A DNA stretch of 64,000 nucleotides from Prostheceraeus crozeri (taxonomy: Eukaryota > Platyhelminthes > Polycladida > Euryleptidae), in NCBI GenBank assembly GCA_907163375.1, contig CAJQUW010001803.1, forward strand, positions 114,461-178,460. Reading direction: 5' to 3'. Below the pieces are notes generated by a model that did not search any database, had not been told where the DNA came from, and was given only the letters and a program-made list of their open reading frames with translations. Each line of letters opens with the position of its first letter. The first letter of the stretch is position 1. Shown in pieces: positions 1-11,066 of the stretch. A program made the translations under genes and the position numbers.

Positions 1-268
1 TTTTCAACAATGAATTGCTCAACAGCGAATCAGAATGCTTCAGGGATAGCAATCGACTGCGATCCATGTGTAAAGAGCTTGTTAGACTACGGAAGAGAGA
101 AGTGTGTTATGTTGCGTGTGGCGCGTGAGTATCCTCCCTTTCATTCCATTCATCAATTCGTCTCATTGATAGAGACAGGTAGAACTCATGGCTCTCATAA
201 CGTATGCAATGGAAAGTTTTAGGCAACCTTCGACAGTTGGATAAATGTCGCCCTGGCGCGAATGCATA

Positions 269-850
269 CTACGTTGAGACAGAGGCAATCACTTGCAAAC
301 TTGACGCAGAGAGGTTTAACAAGATTGACCATTGCCGAATGTCCCTTGCGGTATACATAGCTACGGGTTTCACCGCCGCCCTTTACAGGAACGCCCGTCG
401 AAAGGAAGTATTACACCGAACTTCATTTGCAACGTTCAAGTTGACTGATAGCAGATTCAACTTAATGATAGTATTCGCCAGTCCGAAGACTGCCCAGGGC
501 AAACCGCGAGGAGGTTCTATCATGTCTTGCCCCATGGTGGCCCTTAAGAGAGCCGATAGTTCATTCTCGGGAGTAACGTCATCTTACACCCTACCAATTC
601 TGCTAAGAGAGTCAAAGACTCTCTCTTTGGTAGCACTGTCGACTTCCACACTAACTGGTACATGGCTAAAAAGTGGAATGTAGCGCCATTCCGTTGGATT
701 GACAGCAGTTGCTGTCATCGGATTGCCAATCCGAGCAAGATTATTAAAAACTCTGTCTTGCTCCTCTATTCTAGCAAATTCATTAAATAAATTTCGCGGC
801 CTTAACTGCGGTCCGCGAGGAGAGTTGACTGCAGCGTTAGGTGTCTCCAT
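269..850 (-). pseudogene. Unknown protein with in-frame stops (TATA-driven ORF)
   Basis: Reading starts at the ATG at 850-848, about 30 bases downstream of a TATA box. The frame stays protein-like for about 193 codons but meets TAA at 584-586, TAA at 383-385 and ends at TAG 269-271, with no frameshift between them. The first segment (88 aa) contains RNLFNEFARIEEQ; the second contains GQDMIEPPRGLPWAVFGLAN; the third ARDIRQWSILLNLS. I do not recognise the family. A 144-bp copy of the middle segment recurs at 905-1048, where its internal ATG has become TAG. It sits tail-to-head with the next minus-strand gene in a short-intergenic block of higher GC than its surroundings. It is either a decayed gene or part of a larger unknown element. 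Confidence 0.45.
429..572. repeat. 144-bp direct repeat, copy 1
   Basis: Nearly identical to 905-1048 in the same orientation. It covers the middle part of the decayed ORF (GQDMIEPPRGLPW in translation). Confidence 0.85.
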
Positions 851-880
851 GATTGAAATGAAATGAAATGAGAGGTAGTG

Positions 881-890
881 GTTTATATAC
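881..890 (-). promoter_or_regulatory. TATA box for the 850 ORF
   Basis: GTATATAAAC on the minus strand lies about 30 bases before the ATG at 850, a normal TATA-to-start distance for a very short leader. Confidence 0.55.
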
Positions 891-904
891 CCCTCTAATG
901 TGAC

Positions 905-1048
905 GCAACGTTCAAGTTGACTGATAGCAGATTCAACTTAATGATAGTATTCGCCAGTCCGAAGACTGCCCAGGGCAAACCGCGTGGAGGTTCTATCATG
1001 TCTTGCCCCTAGGTGGCCCTTAAGAGAGCCGATGGTTCATTCTCGGGA
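905..1048. repeat. 144-bp direct repeat, copy 2
   Basis: Second copy of the 429-572 segment. It lies between the 3' end of the zinc-finger gene (stop at 1069) and the TATA box at 881, so the duplication placed part of one gene in the intergenic space. Confidence 0.85.
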
Positions 1049-1068
1049 TAATTCAAGGACTATGGGAC

Positions 1069-2404
1069 TCAAGCTTGCCGCTTCGCCTCCGGCTCGTTGA
1101 CGGAAGCAGGTGGGCGCTTCTCTTTGATATCTGTAAAGAAAGAAGTTGTTAGTTATTATCTTGAACTCTAAGTTACTTGTTTTAAACTTACAGATCTTCT
1201 CAGGACGTGGCTCGAACAGGAATCCTGTGATCGCCTCCTTGTGGTCGAATGTAAAGTGAAGGCATTCGATACCTTTTTTAGCCCTGCTATAACACATCTC
1301 GTCTCTGCCACGTTCACAGAGGAGCGGTCTTGCGGGCACACGTCCTTTCTTGTCAAGGGGAATGTGGAGGCGACTTGATCGTCGAGTACTGCTACTCATC
1401 ACTTGCTGGTGCAGCTCCTGATTAGTCGCCACCACCTTCCCCAACTGCTTTCGCAGCCCTTCCACCTCCTCCCTCATCTTTCTTAACTCCTTCTCCTGAC
1501 TCTCTCTCTCGATGAGGAGTTGCTCTTCTTTAGCCTTACTAGCGAGGTGCGAGAACCTCTCGCGATCGAGCTCTCCTTCTTTCTCAAAAAGACTAGCTTG
1601 AGTCTTCTTGAGCTCCTGAGTGACTCGCGAGAGGTTCTCGGAACTCGCTTTATAGAAGAAACAGTCCCTCTTCCACACCTCCAACTCATTCTTCAGCTTG
1701 TCATAGTTATCAACCAGTGGTGGGCGCATAATGAAGTTGCGACATTGAGCCGCAATCCCACCACTGCTTGATAACTTAGCCGGCTGCACCTCGCTATCGA
1801 GGTCAACGTCCCTCACCGCCTCTACCTCGCTATCGAGGTAGACACTCTCGACTAGGTCAACCTTCGTCGAGCCTTTATCCTCCTCCTCTTCCTCACTGTC
1901 GCTGCTACTTGTAGCCGACTCATCGCTAGAGGAGGAGGAGGAGGATTTACTCGACTTCGGAGAAGACTCAATCGGAGTGGGTGAGAGAGCCTTTGCTGGC
2001 ACGCTAGAAGATGGAGCCTCTGCTGACGTGATAGACTCGACAGCAGACTGAGTCTCTAGAATCGGGGTGGGCGAGAGAGCCTTTGCTGGTGCACAAGATG
2101 AGGGAGGCTTTGCTGACGTGATAGCCTCGATAGCACACTGAGTCTCCAGAGCTTTCAACTCTGAGCTGAAGAGACTTTGCTTCGCCTCCTCAGTCAGCTC
2201 TGGTTGACTGCAGCTGCTGTGCTTCGCATGCCACTCCGGTAGCGTCTCGACAAGGCGAGATGCATTATGGCTGCTACAAAAGTATCGAATGCCCCCTACC
2301 ATTCGCTTATGTGCACAAGAATGCTTCTTAAAGGCATCGCTACGAAAAATCTTTGAACAGACGCAAAGCTTAAAAGCCGTCTTTGCATTGTTGTAGTTAA
2401 CCAT
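1069..2404 (-). CDS. Zinc-binding/coiled-coil protein, two exons, unknown family
   Basis: CDS join of 2404-1192 and 1130-1069 (minus), 424 aa. The start is chosen at the ATG at 2404-2402, just after the TATA box at 2477-2486. Residues about 10-65 carry a Cys/His cluster (CVCSKIF, then HSC, HKR, CSSH) that may bind zinc. A Ser/Thr/Pro-rich stretch with two imperfect repeats follows, then an acidic Ser/Glu run near residues 150-195, then a long coiled coil (about residues 240-340, rich in E, K, R, L). The C-terminal part contains RRSSRLHIPLDKKGR and FTFDHKEAITGF. The 61-bp intron at 1131-1191 has GTAAGT and TTTACAG; splicing gives a basic tail and stop at 1071-1069, while reading through gives a longer unspliced ORF. 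Function unknown; zinc and coiled-coil regions would fit a nucleic-acid-binding or scaffold protein (inference). Confidence 0.55.
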
Positions 2405-2476
2405 TTTCTGAAGTGAAAAGGGGAAAACAATGATTATAATTCCGTAAACGTTTGATAGCAAACGATTGATTCCTAG

Positions 2477-2486
2477 TTTATAAAAA
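2477..2486 (-). promoter_or_regulatory. TATA box for the zinc/coiled-coil gene
   Basis: TTTTATAAAC on the minus strand, about 75 bases upstream of the chosen ATG. Confidence 0.45.
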
Positions 2487-2509
2487 CGGAAAAGAATGAT
2501 TTTACACTT

Positions 2510-3060
2510 AGTGAGGAATGATAGATTTGAGTGTAGTGAGTGGCACTAGATCCCGTCGACAGCCCGAAGGCCTTGTACTGATCACTAGGGAAGTGAGAGA
2601 TCTTCCCCGATACCCGCTCTTTACAGCTGAAGACATCATTGTCACTGCCCCGAAGTGGTAACAGGAACGCCGAGTCAAAGGTAGTGATCAGTAGCTGGGA
2701 TCCAACCCCTCAAAGCTGCCTTAGACTTAGTTACATTTCAAATCTGATAGCAGATTTGAACTCAGCATACTTGAAAACCTTAGTCTACATGTTAAAACTT
2801 TGAAAAAACTGAAAATTAAGAATTTTTAAAAAATTCCGCATTTTACTACTCATACTACTTTTAGAAAATTTTATCAGTAGTAAAGACACTATCAAACTCT
2901 ATCACACAAACTTTGAAGTAAGAAGATAGCTTGCCTACTTCAAAAGATAGAGTCCTTTGCAACCCGATATCGGGAGCTCAGAGCGACGACCGTCGCTTAC
3001 CTCGTCTTTCGATGAAGTGATCAGACTTGCGTTGTCGGGGGTTTATATATGCTCGGAAGA
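2510..3060 (-). promoter_or_regulatory. Third minus-strand promoter and leader region, no ORF
   Basis: A TATA box (GCATATATAAAC, minus, about 3041-3052) is followed by a good splice donor, ACGAG then GTAAGC at 3000-2995. No long ORF follows down to 2510. The stretch may hold a noncoding first exon or an alternative 5' end for the gene below; I see no other feature in it. Confidence 0.35.
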
Positions 3061-3214
3061 AAACTTAAAAGGGCTCTATCTCCGAAAGTATTCATCGTAG
3101 CGACATGCGGTTTGTTGCAAACGATTTGTCTCATCATTCTCTATCATATGACACCTCAACCATTCTCATATGACCACGGGAAGTTGGTGTGTCAGCACAT
3201 GACCATGTAACATG

Positions 3215-4560
3215 CCACAAGTGAAAAAATTCCTAAGTGTGGGAGCTCCAGTGTGGTGAAAATTTTGAAAAATTTAAAACTTCCGAATTTTGACCTGGGA
3301 CCTTTACCAAAACATTTTTCATCAAATTTCGCTGACGTCCCCCCCCCTCTGGACAGCTTGCTTCGATCTTGGCTTCTAGTGGACGGATTTTGTCGAGTGA
3401 GGTGTCATTTGAAAGCTAAGAGTGAGACAAATTCACTGAAACAAACGGCTTGTTCCTATCTGTCTTCGTTTACATGTGAGACGCCATTTAAGATTTTAGG
3501 TCGGAGCTCACCTGAAAAAATCCTAAGTGTCAGAGTGACTTTGTATGGGAAAAATTAAAAATTTTCCAAAGTGTGGAATTTCGACCTGGGACCTTTACCA
3601 AAGTTTGTTTCATCAAATTTCGCTGACCCCCCCCCTTTGTTCTAACTTTGGTTCTAGTGGACGGATTTTGTTCGTTCGAGTTGCATTGGAAAGAGGATGA
3701 AACACTGCTCGACCGCATTTTTCGTTGCGAGTCAATCGGAGCAGCCGTTCAAAAGTTAGAGCGGTTACAAGATTTTAGGTCGGAGCTCACCTGAAAGAAT
3801 CCTAAGTGTCAGAGTGACTTTGTATGGGAAAAATTAAAAATGTTCCAAAGTGTGGAATTTCGACCTGGGACCTTTACCAAAGTTTGTTTCATCAAATTTC
3901 GCTGACCCCCCCCCCTTTGTTCTAACTTTGGTTCTAGTGGACGGATTTTGTTCGTTCGAGTTGCATTGGAAAGAGGATGAAACACTGCTCGACCGCATTT
4001 TTCGTTGCGAGTCAATCGGAGCAGCCGTTCAAAAGTTAGAGCGGTTACAAGATTTTAGGTCGGAGCTCACTCTTAGGATTTTTTCAGGTGAGCTCCGACC
4101 TAAAATCTTGTAACCGCTCTAACTTTTGAACGGCTGCTCCGATTGACTCGCAACGAAAAATGCGGTCGAGCAGTGTTTCATCCTCTTTCCAATGCAACTC
4201 GAACGAACAAAATCCGTCCACTAGAACCAAAGTTAGAACAAAGGGGGGGGGTCAGCGAAATTTGATGAAACAAACTTTGGTAAAGGTCCCAGGTCGAAAT
4301 TCCACACTTTGGAAAATTTTTAATTTTTCCCATACAAAGTCACTCTGACACTTAGGATTTTTTCAGGTGAGCTCCGACCTAAAATCTTAAATGGCGTCTC
4401 ACATGTAAACGAAGACAGATAGGAACAAGCCGTTTGTTTCAGTGAATTTGTCTCACTCTTAGCTTTCAAATGACACCTCACTCGACAAAATCCGTCCACT
4501 AGAAGCCAAGATCGAAGCAAGCTGTCCAGAGGGGGGGGGACGTCAGCGAAAAATTTTTAA
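3215..4560. repeat. Large foldback (palindromic) repeat with inner tandem units
   Basis: The left arm (about 3325-4073) and right arm (about 4083-4556) are reverse complements. The left arm contains two tandem units of about 280 bp (GTCGGAGCTCAC at 3500, 3779 and 4059); the right arm has one. Each unit includes a run of 8-10 C or G beside GCTGAC. A diverged unit lies at 3117-3325. The short ORFs inside are mirror images of each other and are not genes. It may be a foldback transposon or a palindromic satellite. Confidence 0.85.
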
Positions 4561-4664
4561 CTCCGATTGCTTTCAAATTCACCATACAGATGCAGAATTT
4601 CACGCTGAATCCGAATCTGGCCTCCGTTTTCACATCCGAGGCTTCGTTTGGACACTACACACCA

Positions 4665-4860
4665 AAACATCCCACAGTTTAACCAAGACAACCTAGACGG
4701 TCGCCCAGGTCAACCTAGACGGTCGCCCAAGTCCACCAGGCGGTCGGACACAGACACCCGAGACTCACACACTGTCGGTCCAGAGGGGGGGGGACGTCAG
4801 CGGAACCTCGCCGGCACATCACGACACTGGCGGACCAGAGGGGGGGGACTCAGCCACGAC
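4665..4860. repeat. GC-rich minisatellite with G-tracts
   Basis: Repeats of CTAGACGGTCGCCCA and of CAGAGGGGGGGG-GAC. The G-tract unit resembles the right end of the foldback at 4525-4545, so this may be a degraded extension of it. Confidence 0.6.
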
Positions 4861-4869
4861 GGCGGCCAT

Positions 4870-5254
4870 CTTGCGCTATCTGGTGTTCGCCGTTTTCTTA
4901 CTACTCACTTTTTGGGAGAGTTTATTAGTTTTGATAAGATATGAATTATGACTGGTCTAAAATACATGCAATAACATTCAAAAAATTGATAGTTCCTACG
5001 AGATAAGGTATCGCATAAATTTCTTATAATGTTTAGCGAGTTCGTTAAGGGTCGCTCAAGAAATTGCTTTTTTCGCATCATAAATCTCACATATACCCAT
5101 TTTCAGTCCTTAGGACTATTATCATATCCCTTAGAGATTTATATTTTCTCTGTTCATACAGTTTACTTGTGGTTGCCATGACTTTACAGGCATATTTTGT
5201 TCTCGAGTCTCCAGAATGATCGGCAGTGTTCTAGACGTATACGTTGATACTTAC
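4870..5254. other. No gene seen
   Basis: AT-rich spacer between the G-tract repeats and the companion-gene exons. A final exon of the gene at 5255-8223 may lie here but I could not find one. Confidence 0.4.
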
Positions 5255-6059
5255 ATATCCCGGCTTTTTAACTGTTGAAAATATTACTCCTTCGCCTTTC
5301 TCATTAGCTGCAGTTGTGCCATCAACATCATTGTTCACGAATTTATCATTTTCACCAATTGATGAAGCGTTTACAGCGTTGACGGAATCCTGAAAATAAT
5401 AAGACAAAAAGAATAAGGATAATCTAAAATGCGGGAAATCTTTTTAGGCTTCTTCAATCGTGCGTAGGTCTACCTAAGAATTATGCTGTATCTGGCCTAC
5501 AATACACCCTAGGTTATAGGCAATTGTTCATTTGGTATTCACATAACATACATGCGCATCTCCAGAATTATTTTCTTCTCTCATTGATGCTGCGCATTAT
5601 TTGGCTAATACATGTAGTGGAAAATCGATTGCTTGGTTTTCTAAACAACATATAGCTGTCTCTAAATATAAGCAAGTATTATTGTGAATACCAGATGTTT
5701 TTGTTTGGCATGAAATCATACGATAATTCTTTGTACCGGTACCCGCATGTAGGCCTAATAATGGATCGATTAAATGAGAACATTCATTGTGAGACATTTA
5801 TAGAACGATCAAATTGATTTCGTGAAATTAATTTTTAATATTTGATCAATATACTGATTCGACGAAAGTGTTCAAGCCCACTCAAAACTTTAGGCAGTTG
5901 TCTCAAGCATGGCATCCATTATACGGTATACCTAACCTACATTGTTGAACTCAGCTCATCGAACTCACCGTTCCAATTTCAACATTATCCTCTTGAGGAG
6001 ACATTCTTTGCTATTTGCAAACCAAAAGATCATCAGTGTTAGATGAAATGTTTACAAGA

Positions 6060-6595
6060 GGATTGCGATTGGGAGTAGAGAACATGGGATATCTGCTTGC
6101 CGATTCCTCCTCATCAACCATTTCCAAAGTACATGTATCATCTTGAGAAGACTTTCTTTGCGTTTTATAAAACGAGGGATTATCATCTGTGTAGGCTGAA
6201 GGTCTTGCAAGAAGATTGCGATTGGGAGTAGAGGACATGGGATATCTGCTTGCCGATTCTTCTTCATCAACCATTTCCAAAGTACATGTATCATCTTGAG
6301 AAGACTTTCTTTGCGTTTTATAAAACGAGGGATTATCATCTGTGTAGGCTGAAGGTCTTGCAAGAAGATTGCGATTGGGAGTAGAGGACATGGGATATCT
6401 GCTTGCCGATTCTTCTTCATCAACCATTTCCAAAGTACATGTATCATCTTGAGAAGACTTTCTTTGCGTTTTATAAAACGAGGGATTATCATCTGTGTAG
6501 GCTGAAGGTCATGCAAGAAGATTGCGATTGGGAGTAGAGGACATGGGATATCTGCTTGCCGATTCTTCTTCATCAGCCGTTTCCATCCTGAAATC
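6060..6595 (-). repeat. 153-bp coding tandem repeat
   Basis: At least 3.3 units of exactly 153 bp (51 codons); TCATCAACCA-type starts fall at 6111, 6264, 6417 and 6570. The unit is open in two frames. Splice phase supports the frame reading DEEESASRYPM. Confidence 0.9.
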
Positions 6596-7150
6596 CTGGA
6601 AAGAATAACACAAAGAATTTACAGTTGCCTACATGTAGGCCAATGACATTTTTCTATACGACCGACAGGCCTAACAATTGAATACACAAATGATGATTGA
6701 ACTAACACAATTTTTGAATGCAGTAATTTCATAATGTAACAATTTAATATGTATGTAGAGCAAAAATTACTGAACTTACAAGTGCAAAAAACCAAAATAA
6801 GACTAAGTATAGAATAAAACTTACTGTTCCAGGTTTGAAATCAATTAATTTTGCAGCAGACACAATTTCTTCGAGCCTTTCGACAAGAGAATGCAGTCGA
6901 TTAACATCTGTAAAAAATAGATTTGTGTGATTGTAGAGTGACGACAGGTAGCCAATCAAATTATTTTCATACATACTACTTTCATACTATTTTCAAACAG
7001 CTCATCAGTGGTTGTACAGTATAGGCCTAGTCATGAGTACCGCTTATGTTGCTGAAATACTAAAAGTACTATATCGTAAGTAGCCTGTATTAAACAAATG
7101 GTCGTATTGAGGTTGAGTCAGTGCGACTCTCGCTTTACTTGCTTCACACT

Positions 7151-7222
7151 GTCGGGTATAGCTCAGCGGTAGAACGTCCGCCTAGACAGCGGAGGTCGAG
7201 GGTTCGATTCCCTTTCCCGACA
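7151..7222 (+). tRNA. tRNA-like gene or pseudogene, anticodon AGA
   Basis: The A box (TAGCTCAGCGG) and B box (GGTTCGATTCC) are both good, and a T6 terminator follows at about 7227. Acceptor GTCGGGT pairs with TCCCGAC except the innermost T-T, and the anticodon stem TCCGC/GCGGA is perfect with loop CTAGACA. The D stem has a C-A mismatch, and there is one extra base between acceptor and D stem. The loop predicts anticodon AGA (Ser), yet the variable region is only four bases, unlike normal tRNA-Ser. It is most likely a tRNA pseudogene or SINE head. It lies antisense in an intron of the coiled-coil gene. Confidence 0.6.
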
Positions 7223-8618
7223 TCGGTTTTTTGGCGTTTGCTTGGTTCATTCATGAGCTGTGCAATTATCAAGTATGTGCTTGTAATCAATTTGATTCTT
7301 AATAAAGACTACTTCTCATTGATGGTCTTATAGCCAGCAGTCTATAAGGGCAAAGGTTACCAGGCAAAAGTATATCGCATCTACCTTAAATGCAGAGCCT
7401 ACATAAAGCTAATGCACGGAACTCCAATTTTTTTAAAACTTTTATGTAGGTATTGTTCAGGATCCATGAAGGTATCATATATTGAATTTATCAGAGTTGA
7501 TTTATTTTAACTATTCGAATTTTTCATTAGCATAAATAAATTTGTTTTCATGAAATGAATAATATTTTGAAAAATCCTAACAAATAAATAAACTAAGAAT
7601 AAAACATAAAAAGTTATAAACTTCTGGTATGTTTAAAGCGTGTATGTATTAGTAATATTCAAGCTTACCTTCCATATTGTCAACCAATATTTTCAAACTC
7701 GCATTTTCTCGCTGAAGCATTTGCAGTTCGCGATGCAAGGATTCCATCTTCGATTTACAAGATTCACAAACATGCTCGTCTTGAACCTTCTCATCTTCGT
7801 CCTGAAATTTAAATATAGTCTAGAGAGTCGACATATGATAATATGTGTGAACTAGAATGTATTTCGTTGAATTGTACCTGTATCTCCTTTAGTAGTTTTG
7901 CAACAGCCTTCGAATGTTTAGAGCGCATCATCTGAAGCACGACATGATGAAATTGTTACCCTATTGACATAACAGATCAGCTGATGAAGCAAAATCAATA
8001 AAGTTAGTCTTTAACAGGAATACAAAAAAATGATTTTTTTTCTATTTGCCAATATACTTTGTATACAAAGTGCATATAATACGACTGACTGTACGTATAA
8101 ACTACCGTACATTATTAACTCTGTGCGCATCCGCATATTTATACTAACCTTGAATACTTGAATGAAGTAGCCATGCATAAATGTCCAGCGACTATCGGCA
8201 GTTTTTTGAGGAAGATGAGTCATGTTAATGGAACTATTTTATCATACACTTTCAAAAGTCGACTCTCATTTGTAACTTTTAACATTCTAGCATCTTATAC
8301 ATAATTGCTGTATAGCATAGATGATTGTAAAACGCATTCAATGATATACGGTACTCATTCATAACATATCAAAAGCAACAATTACAATTGTTTTTTCTCA
8401 TGTTGTCTGATATTTCAAGTGATCTCGTGTTACGAAACTATCTACACGCAAAATAGACTTATTTAAGTTCTACGAATTCCGAAGTTTGGTGATTATCATT
8501 GATTATAGCCAGAGAAAAGGGCCATACATTTCATGATTACTGCCATATGCAGTCTTCATAATAAACTCGAGGTTGTGTGGTAAATTTATGTAATGTGTAA
8601 CCCCTCTGCTTTTGAATG

Positions 8619-11066
8619 TCAATGTGGCAATCTAAATAAGTAGTAGGTATGTATGAAGAGTTTACGCTTCACAAAAAAGAGTTTTTCTTGAATTTCGGTG
8701 ATGTGATGATGTTCGATGACATTAGTATCTTTGCAGAGAAAGTAAGGCAGTTCAGTATCACGATGTTTCGTACACAGTTTTCTAAAAGCTACCTCAGTAA
8801 CATTGTCGTTGCGCCTTACGTACATCACTTTATAGCAATTTCCATTCTTTAAGAGACAATATGAATCGCTTCGTTTTCTTTTGAACTGTAGAACAGAACT
8901 TACAAAAAGCTTTCCATGTATCTGGAATTTGAGAAAATAATTGTAATTCTCATTGTGAAGTTCTAATTCTGCCAAAGACGAGGAATCTGCTTCGTGAAAA
9001 ATGGTGGTCATGTTACGCATACGTGGTGTTGTTGTCAACTTTTCTATGATAGGTTTTCTCTCTTCGGGTAACAAACGAATAAGCCGATTCGCGGACTGAA
9101 CCCTGAATAAGAAATTGCGAATCTGTTCCTTTGGCAATCTGCCGCCCTTGACACATCTTTTAAGGATGCCGAGATTTGTCTCAAACACAAAACAGCTGTA
9201 CAATTGAAGTGGACCCCAGTTACGCAAACATGCACTCAAATGCTGCAATTGATGGACATTGAAAGTACAAAATTCTCTGCCATATAGAGATTCCACACCG
9301 ACTTGAAAGTCCTTACACAGATGTGCTATTTCATTAATTTCAGGTTCGTGTAAGCGGTCTCTCAGAGATAAATGACATATCTTTACAAACAAAATCCAGT
9401 GTTCGAAATAAGCATCAGGCAATAATCCTTGAAAGATGGAGAAGCTGCAAAACAAAACAAAATTCAACCATTCTGATGCTTTGAAATGTCGAATTTCTTT
9501 TAAGCAACGCGGACTTCTTTGTACTTCAGAAGGGGGAAGCATCTGTTTGATTCTATTATCGATTGTTTTCTTGAATTTTCCTAGATACCAAGGACTTTTT
9601 GAATATTTGCTGTCCAACCAAAGTTGACTGAAAAACATTTTCCCAATACCTAATAAAAACACGTGCATGTAGTCAATAACGAAGCCATCAACTACATCAA
9701 AAGCTTTCAAAATTAGGAAAGGGTTATATCCATGAATTCCAAAAACCGTTTCAGAAGTGGCGTCAGCAATCTCACATAATTTTTTAGCTTCCTCATTTGA
9801 ACGCTCATCAATTGTTTCGTCATATGGATAGATACGACAGTGACCGTCACCTTTCGTCACCACTGTACCTGGGTGAAAGCAAAGATTACAACCGTATTTG
9901 CCATTAAACTGAGCCATGTTCAGAGCTGTTGCCGTTGCAGGTGCGTCAGCAGCACAGGAAATGATAAAAAATCTGGAAATCATCTCCTGCTTTGAAAAAG
10001 GATGGGTCCACTTTATACCTTCTTCTAATTTCTTCAGAGAAGAAAGCGTGTCTAGAAGGAACACGTTCGTATCTGGTTTTTCCCCAGAGAGCCAAATGCT
10101 GGGAAGAAAGATCATAGAATCTCTTGAATTTTCCGGCAGTTCATTTATTGTAAGAAGAACCGGCCAAAGAGAAGATCCACTGCTTTTAAAAATTGGAATC
10201 CCGTCGAAGTTCATGTTGAATGTAAAATCATATCGAGTGAAATCATGTTTCATCGCGATTTCTTTATATTTTCCCCCTTCTTGAATGGATTGTGATGATG
10301 CTGGATATGACTTACACAACTCGCCATTTTCCAGTAGTTCAATGAGACTTTTCTCAATGTCAAAAAGGAGATAGTAAGAATTTCTTTCCATCAGAATCTC
10401 AGATGTATATGAAACTTCACAATCGGAGCAATGTAATACTTCGGCTGAGTTATTGTCAAAGCCTGACTGACATTTTGGACAAACATATTTTACAGTCGAT
10501 TCATCTTTACCATCACAATACTTCCTATAGAAGTGCGAAAATGAAGAAACCTTTATATTTTGCAGTGGAAGTAACTTGAGTATTTGGAACAAATCCTTCA
10601 TGCCCTCTTTAGTGACACCATTCTTATTCATAAAAATCAGCAGCAAAGTCTCCAATTCGGTCAAATTTTTTATTTTTCTATCACTATCATGTAACTCTAG
10701 AATAGTGCAGGAATCATCAATAAGTAAACCATCTCTGGTCAAACTCGAGGCTTCTAACCCAGTTGTCTGAAGATCAATATATGAAGCATCGAACAGAGTG
10801 TTTTCAGGACTAGTACTATTCTCCAACACAGGCTGAGCTTAATTAGTATGTACAGCAATCAATTCAGCCGGATCCTGATGTATCTCACAATAATGAAGTG
10901 AAATATTTGCAACTGTTTCCATGGTTTTATGGAGATACACACTATCGTCATTAATTAAGTCTACCAAAGTCACTGGCCTCCAGTCCGGTACATGATATGG
11001 GAGTTGAACGTCCCTTAGATATCTTATGTCATAGATGTCCCCATAGAAATGTATAATAATACACTA
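8619..11066 (-). pseudogene. CACTA/EnSpm (TNP2-type) transposase, element A
   Basis: The main open frame is 10838-8619 (about 739 codons from the preceding stop). A zinc ribbon CPKC-CSDC lies near residues 117-137 (counting from GTG at 10829). The family's motifs follow: NFDGIPIF (Asp about 209), GKYGCNLC (about 310-317), DYMHVFLLGIGKMFF (Asp about 386), KASEWLNF, and HQLQHLSACLRNWGP followed by FVFE (Glu about 550). These match the TNP2 DDE core, so the catalytic triad looks complete. Upstream, 11066-10842 is open in the same frame and protein-like (DVQLPYHVPDWRPVTL), ends at a single TAA (10841-10839), and is preceded by TTTTAG, an acceptor-like site. One nonsense mutation therefore seems to separate an N-terminal exon from the core; alternatively translation starts further in. 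The coiled-coil gene follows downstream. Cut-and-paste transposition in the nucleus is the expected role. Confidence 0.85.

Larger units (their letters stand above)
5255..8223 (-). pseudogene. Six-exon coiled-coil companion gene of the CACTA transposase (element A)
   Basis: Minus-strand exons with matching splice sites and phases: 8223-8149, 7931-7878, 7801-7669, 6907-6825, 6595-5969 and 5389-5255; further 3' exons are probable because the last has a donor (GTAAGT). Exon 1 gives an ATG start. Exon 3 has a CESC motif and a leucine/glutamate-rich coiled coil (SLHRELQMLQRENASLKIL) continued in exon 4. Exon 5 consists mainly of 51-residue repeats (DEEESASRYPM...TPNRN). Two in-frame stops occur in exon 5, TGA at 6511-6509 and TAG at 6013-6011, without loss of frame. 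It starts about 400 bp after the transposase, on the same strand. By position it resembles the BEN-like gene of element B and could be a TnpA-like accessory protein (inference). No BEN domain is seen in the exons found. Confidence 0.6.

Noticed and set aside
204..683. 159-codon plus-strand ORF
   Set aside because: It is opposite the TATA-driven minus frame and includes the duplicated segment; no independent support.
3253..4520. Short ORFs of 60-100 codons in both strands
   Set aside because: They are mirror images produced by the foldback repeat and have no domain or splice evidence.
4655..4665. CACTACACACC as a possible left end of CACTA element A
   Set aside because: No matching inverted terminus or shared subterminal repeat was found to the right of the transposase.
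6052..6573. 173-codon ORF in the second frame of the 153-bp repeat
   Set aside because: Splice phases of six exons support the other frame; this one is open only because the unit length is a multiple of three.
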